This document shows positions 33,280-34,799 of a stretch of DNA of 34,799 nt, piece by piece (positions within the stretch are counted from its first letter, which is position 1; each line of letters starts with the position of its first letter). The translations under genes and the position numbers were made by a program. The notes beneath the pieces are model-generated. The model ran no database searches and had not been told where the DNA came from. It saw only the letters and a program-made list of their open reading frames with translations. This DNA is from Clostridia bacterium (GTDB lineage: Bacteria > Bacillota > Clostridia > Oscillospirales > CAG-272): contig JAFXHA010000090.1 in assembly GCA_017536635.1 (NCBI GenBank), positions 1 to 34,799 of the forward strand, written 5' to 3'.

Positions 33280-33368
33280 TTTTATTTCTCCTTTTTAAAT
33301 TATTACTTATTTAGGTTGCAGACCTCGTCTGCGAAATATATCAAAAATTGACCTGCAATTTAAGAATC

Positions 33369-33887
33369 TTATTTTGCTTTAACAGGCGATATTACCATGC
33401 TGAGCAGTCTGCCGTCAAGCACGGGCGGCTTGTCGACGCTTCCGAGCTCCTCGCAGGCTTCGCGGAATTTGTTCATTATCTCCTGACCGATCGCCATATG
33501 GCTCATCTCTCTGCCCTTGAATCTCATAACGACTCTTACCTTGTTTCCGTCGCCGAGGAATCTCTGCGCGTGGCGGACCTTGGTCTCAAAATCGTGAGTA
33601 TCGATGCGGCAGGAAAGCTGGATCTCCTTGAGCTCCATAGTCTGCTGCTTTTTCTTGGCTTCCTTTTCCTTTTTGTCTCTCTCAAATCTGAACTTTCCGT
33701 AGTCCATGATACGACAAACGGGCGGCTGAGCCTGCGGCGCCATGAGTACCAGGTCATATCCCTGATCGTACGCCATTTTAAGTGCCTGTTCGGACGACAT
33801 AATTCCTATCGCCTCTCCGTCAACTCCAACAACGCGAACCTGCGCGAAGTCTATATCCTCGTTGACTAACATTTCTTTTGTGCTAAT
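33369..33887 (-). CDS. infC: Translation initiation factor IF-3, probable AUU start
   Basis: Factor that keeps ribosomal subunits apart and checks the start codon; 172 residues. It has the N-terminal domain (LVNEDIDFAQVRVVGVDGEA), the lysine-rich linker (RDKKEKEAKKKQQ) and the C-terminal domain (RIDTHDFETKVRHAQRFL; RFKGREMSHMAIG). The start chosen is ATT at 33887, giving ISTKEMLVNEDI. A GGGGGTG ribosome site ends 7 bases before it, while the first ATG (33872) is 22 bases from that site and farther starts lie inside the leader terminator. An AUU start is the known self-control device of E. coli infC. ATG at 33872 is the alternative. Confidence 0.93.
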   Translation of the reverse strand: MSTKEMLVNEDIDFAQVRVVGVDGEAIGIMSSEQALKMAYDQGYDLVLMAPQAQPPVCRIMDYGKFRFERDKKEKEAKKKQQTMELKEIQLSCRIDTHDFETKVRHAQRFLGDGNKVRVVMRFKGREMSHMAIGQEIMNKFREACEELGSVDKPPVLDGRLLSMVISPVKAK

Positions 33888-33901
33888 ACTTAAACACCCC
33901 C

Positions 33902-33939
33902 AAAAAAATAATCGCGCGAAAGAGAAACTCTCCGCACGA
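33902..33939 (-). promoter_or_regulatory. Leader terminator (attenuator) of the infC operon
   Basis: Within the roughly 155-nt leader, TCGTGCGGAGAG (minus strand, 33939-33928) pairs with a CTCTT(T)CGCGCGA arm (33924-33912), with G-U pairs and one bulge, around a TTT loop. It is followed by TTATTTTTTT. This intrinsic terminator stands immediately before the infC ribosome site, so it must be regulated. By analogy with Bacillus, L20-dependent attenuation is the likely mechanism; a CCGAG/CTCGG pairing at about 33945-33975 could form the competing structure. Confidence 0.75.
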
Positions 33940-34049
33940 CACACACCGAGACGTATAGATAGATTAACACCTCGGGAATTTTCGTATTATACCGTACGCG
34001 CCCCTTGCGGCACGGTGAGAACGGATAGTTCTTCTTCATTTGCCTATGT

Positions 34050-34078
34050 ATTCTACCACAAGTATCAGCCGTTGTCAA
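34050..34078 (-). promoter_or_regulatory. SigA-type promoter of the infC-rpmI-rplT operon
   Basis: On the minus strand a perfect TTGACA (34073-34078), 17 bp, then TAGAAT (34050-34055). The start is near 34043, giving the regulated leader of about 155 nt. Confidence 0.85.
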
Positions 34079-34258
34079 TAGTTTTTTGAAAATTTTTTAA
34101 CTTTTTTGAGTCTCGTTTTTTGAGTCAACGACATACCTGCGACAATATGTCGCTCACTGTATTCAAAACTCACAATTTTTTCATCTTTTTGGTTATTTTT
34201 TTCTATTGTGTATCTTTTTTCACGAATTTATCATCAAAAAATCGTTCATTTTGCGGTA

Positions 34259-34287
34259 TTTACAAATCCCGCTTTTCGAGGTATAAT
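34259..34287 (+). promoter_or_regulatory. SigA-type promoter of a probable small RNA
   Basis: On the plus strand TTTACA (34259-34264), 17 bp, then a perfect TATAAT (34282-34287). No protein gene follows; the predicted start at about 34294 coincides with the first base of a hairpin. Confidence 0.7.
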
Positions 34288-34293
34288 AATAAA

Positions 34294-34403
34294 GCTATCG
34301 GCGGCACCAACTCCATAGCGTCACGCACAACGGTCATCGGCACATGCGGAATATCAATCTTATGATATCAAACGCGCACGTACGGTCTCGGTTGTGCTTT
34401 TTT
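34294..34403 (+). ncRNA. Probable structured small RNA of about 110 nt, unknown class
   Basis: A G+C-richer island inside AT-rich spacer, placed just behind a good promoter. It can fold as a 5' hairpin (GCTAT 34294-34298 with ATAGC 34315-34319) and a closing stem (GCACAAC 34325-34331 with GTTGTGC 34391-34397). Inside lie a TGCG/CGCA helix and an ATATCA/TGATAT hairpin. A TTTTTT run (34398-34403) follows as in an intrinsic terminator. It does not show the conserved cores of SRP RNA, 6S RNA, or common riboswitches. No reading frame of note is present. Expression is not shown. Confidence 0.5.
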
Positions 34404-34414
34404 ATTGCTTTTTT

Positions 34415-34500
34415 GCAGGGCTTCGCTATTATTTTCGCAGGGCTTTGCTATTATTTTCGCAGGGCTTTGCTATTATTTTCGCAGGGCTTTGCCCCGCACC
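34415..34500 (+). repeat. 22-bp tandem repeat
   Basis: Three full copies of GCAGGGCTTTGCTATTATTTTC (the first with one change), at 34415-34436, 34437-34458 and 34459-34480, plus a partial fourth running into GCCCCGCACC. Non-coding. Confidence 0.85.
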
Positions 34501-34503
34501 CCA

Positions 34504-34535
34504 CCAAAGAAACTTTTTGAAAAAAGTTTCTTTGG
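34504..34535 (+). repeat. Perfect inverted repeat, 15-bp arms and 2-nt centre
   Basis: CCAAAGAAACTTTTT (34504-34518) and its exact complement (34521-34535) are separated by GA. This is the same layout and similar wording (AAAGAAACTTT) as the repeats at 2272-2297 and 2457-2482. There is no clear T run after it, so it is not a standard terminator. Confidence 0.75.
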
Positions 34536-34564
34536 GATCTTCAAAAACTTGAAGGATAACTCAA

Positions 34565-34702
34565 ATAGCCTCCCTCTTGAGGGAGGTGGCAACGGCGAGA
34601 CATTGTCGAAGCCGTTGACGGAAGGAGTTAATATAACCCTGTGTAACTCAAACTCCTTCAGTCGCCGTTCGGCGACAGCTCCCTCAAGAGGGAGCCTAAT
34701 TT
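34565..34702 (+). mobile_element. MITE-like or REP-like element with terminal inverted repeats
   Basis: About 135 bp bounded by near-identical inverted ends (AGCCTCCCTCTTGAGGGAG on the left, CTCCCTCAAGAGGGAGCC on the right). Each end is itself palindromic. Inside are two further hairpins (AACGGC...GCCGTT, and GTCGCCG-TT-CGGCGAC) and an inner pair GGAGTT/AACTCC. No transposase is encoded. Elements with such CTCCCTC...GAGGGAG ends are frequent in gut Clostridia assemblies. Confidence 0.65.
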
Positions 34703-34799
34703 ACATTCGCGCTCGAAACGGACCGCCGACAACGTTCGCAAAGCGAACTTGGCAAGCTTGCCAAAAGCAAGCGTTAGGACGCACGGTCCCTACAATAGA
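34703..34799. other. Hairpin-rich non-coding tail
   Basis: It contains GTTCGC-AAA-GCGAAC and the palindrome TTGGCAAGCTTGCCAA (34749-34764), then GGACGCACGGTCCCTAC. No gene is visible up to the window edge. It may be part of a second short repeat element continuing beyond the window. Confidence 0.45.

Noticed and set aside
33888-33944. Extended N-terminus for infC from a start near 33944
   Set aside because: It would translate the leader terminator and its T run, and it has no ribosome binding site.
33986-33991. TATAAT in the infC leader as a second promoter
   Set aside because: No -35 box at suitable spacing, while a near-perfect promoter lies at 34050-34078.
34321-34345. Similarity of TCACGCACAA in the candidate small RNA to the cyclic-di-GMP-I riboswitch core
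   Set aside because: The rest of the conserved core and the receptor helix are missing; a short chance match.
34120-34365. 81-codon plus-strand frame in AT-rich spacer
   Set aside because: Phe- and Ser-rich low-complexity sequence without a ribosome site; it overlaps the predicted promoter and small RNA.
1-34799. CRISPR array, tRNA or rRNA genes, integrase or phage genes
   Set aside because: No regularly spaced repeats with unique spacers, no T-loop/cloverleaf pattern, and no integrase or phage structural genes were seen on either strand.

Overview
The window looks like a chromosomal segment of an endospore-forming, Gram-positive Clostridia-type bacterium, most likely an uncultured anaerobic gut or rumen lineage. 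The basis is a SpoIIE phosphatase, an FtsK/SpoIIIE translocase, the gene order rRNA methyltransferase-dprA-topA-trmFO-rnc, a reduced two-gene SUF locus, an infC-rpmI-rplT operon with a leader attenuator, strong AGGAGG ribosome binding sites throughout, and short intergenic repeats. The exact order or family cannot be fixed from sequence reading alone.

Layout. (1) 1-2168: a TetR-controlled DrrA/DrrB-type ABC exporter on the minus strand, behind a consensus promoter with an operator-like palindrome; the permease runs off the left edge. (2) 2200-2515: a repeat-rich spacer with a terminator. (3) 2515-6354: a polysaccharide deacetylase-like gene and ftsK on the minus strand; ftsK carries an apparent single-base frameshift near 4878. 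(4) 6403-9820: two half-size TauE/SafE membrane proteins and spoIIE on the plus strand, ending in a bidirectional terminator. (5) 9903-23654: a seven-gene, 13.4-kb minus-strand operon that is the most distinctive part of the window. In transcription order it encodes a very large lipoprotein solute-binding protein with carbohydrate-binding-like N-terminal regions, a MalF/MalG-type permease pair, an NHL-propeller/TPR/YIP1 membrane protein, a 1215-residue DUF5696-like secreted protein with a long helical insert, and a second MalF/MalG-type pair. It has no ATPase gene. Transcription appears to start from one good promoter about 290 nt upstream of the first gene. (6) 24150-25937: sufC plus one SufB/SufD-like gene behind a promoter whose -10/start region is covered by a 32-bp inverted repeat. 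(7) 26064-32617: rRNA methyltransferase, dprA, topA, trmFO and rnc, all minus strand and closely spaced. (8) 32668-34078: infC-rpmI-rplT with a leader terminator and a probable AUU start for infC. (9) 34259-34799: a probable small RNA transcription unit on the plus strand, then tandem repeats, a perfect inverted repeat and a MITE-like element.

How it fits together. Most of the window is housekeeping (translation, DNA topology, tRNA/rRNA modification, Fe-S assembly, chromosome translocation, sporulation). The accessory element of interest is the glycan-type ABC operon: capture by the giant binding protein, import through one or two permease pairs energised by an ATPase encoded elsewhere (an MsmX-like shared ATPase is the usual solution), and two unusual extracytoplasmic proteins that may process or sense the substrate. 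Intergenic regions carry several repeat families: a roughly 70-bp dispersed element containing CCCGTCGGTACG, perfect inverted repeats with 2-nt centres, and a MITE-like element.
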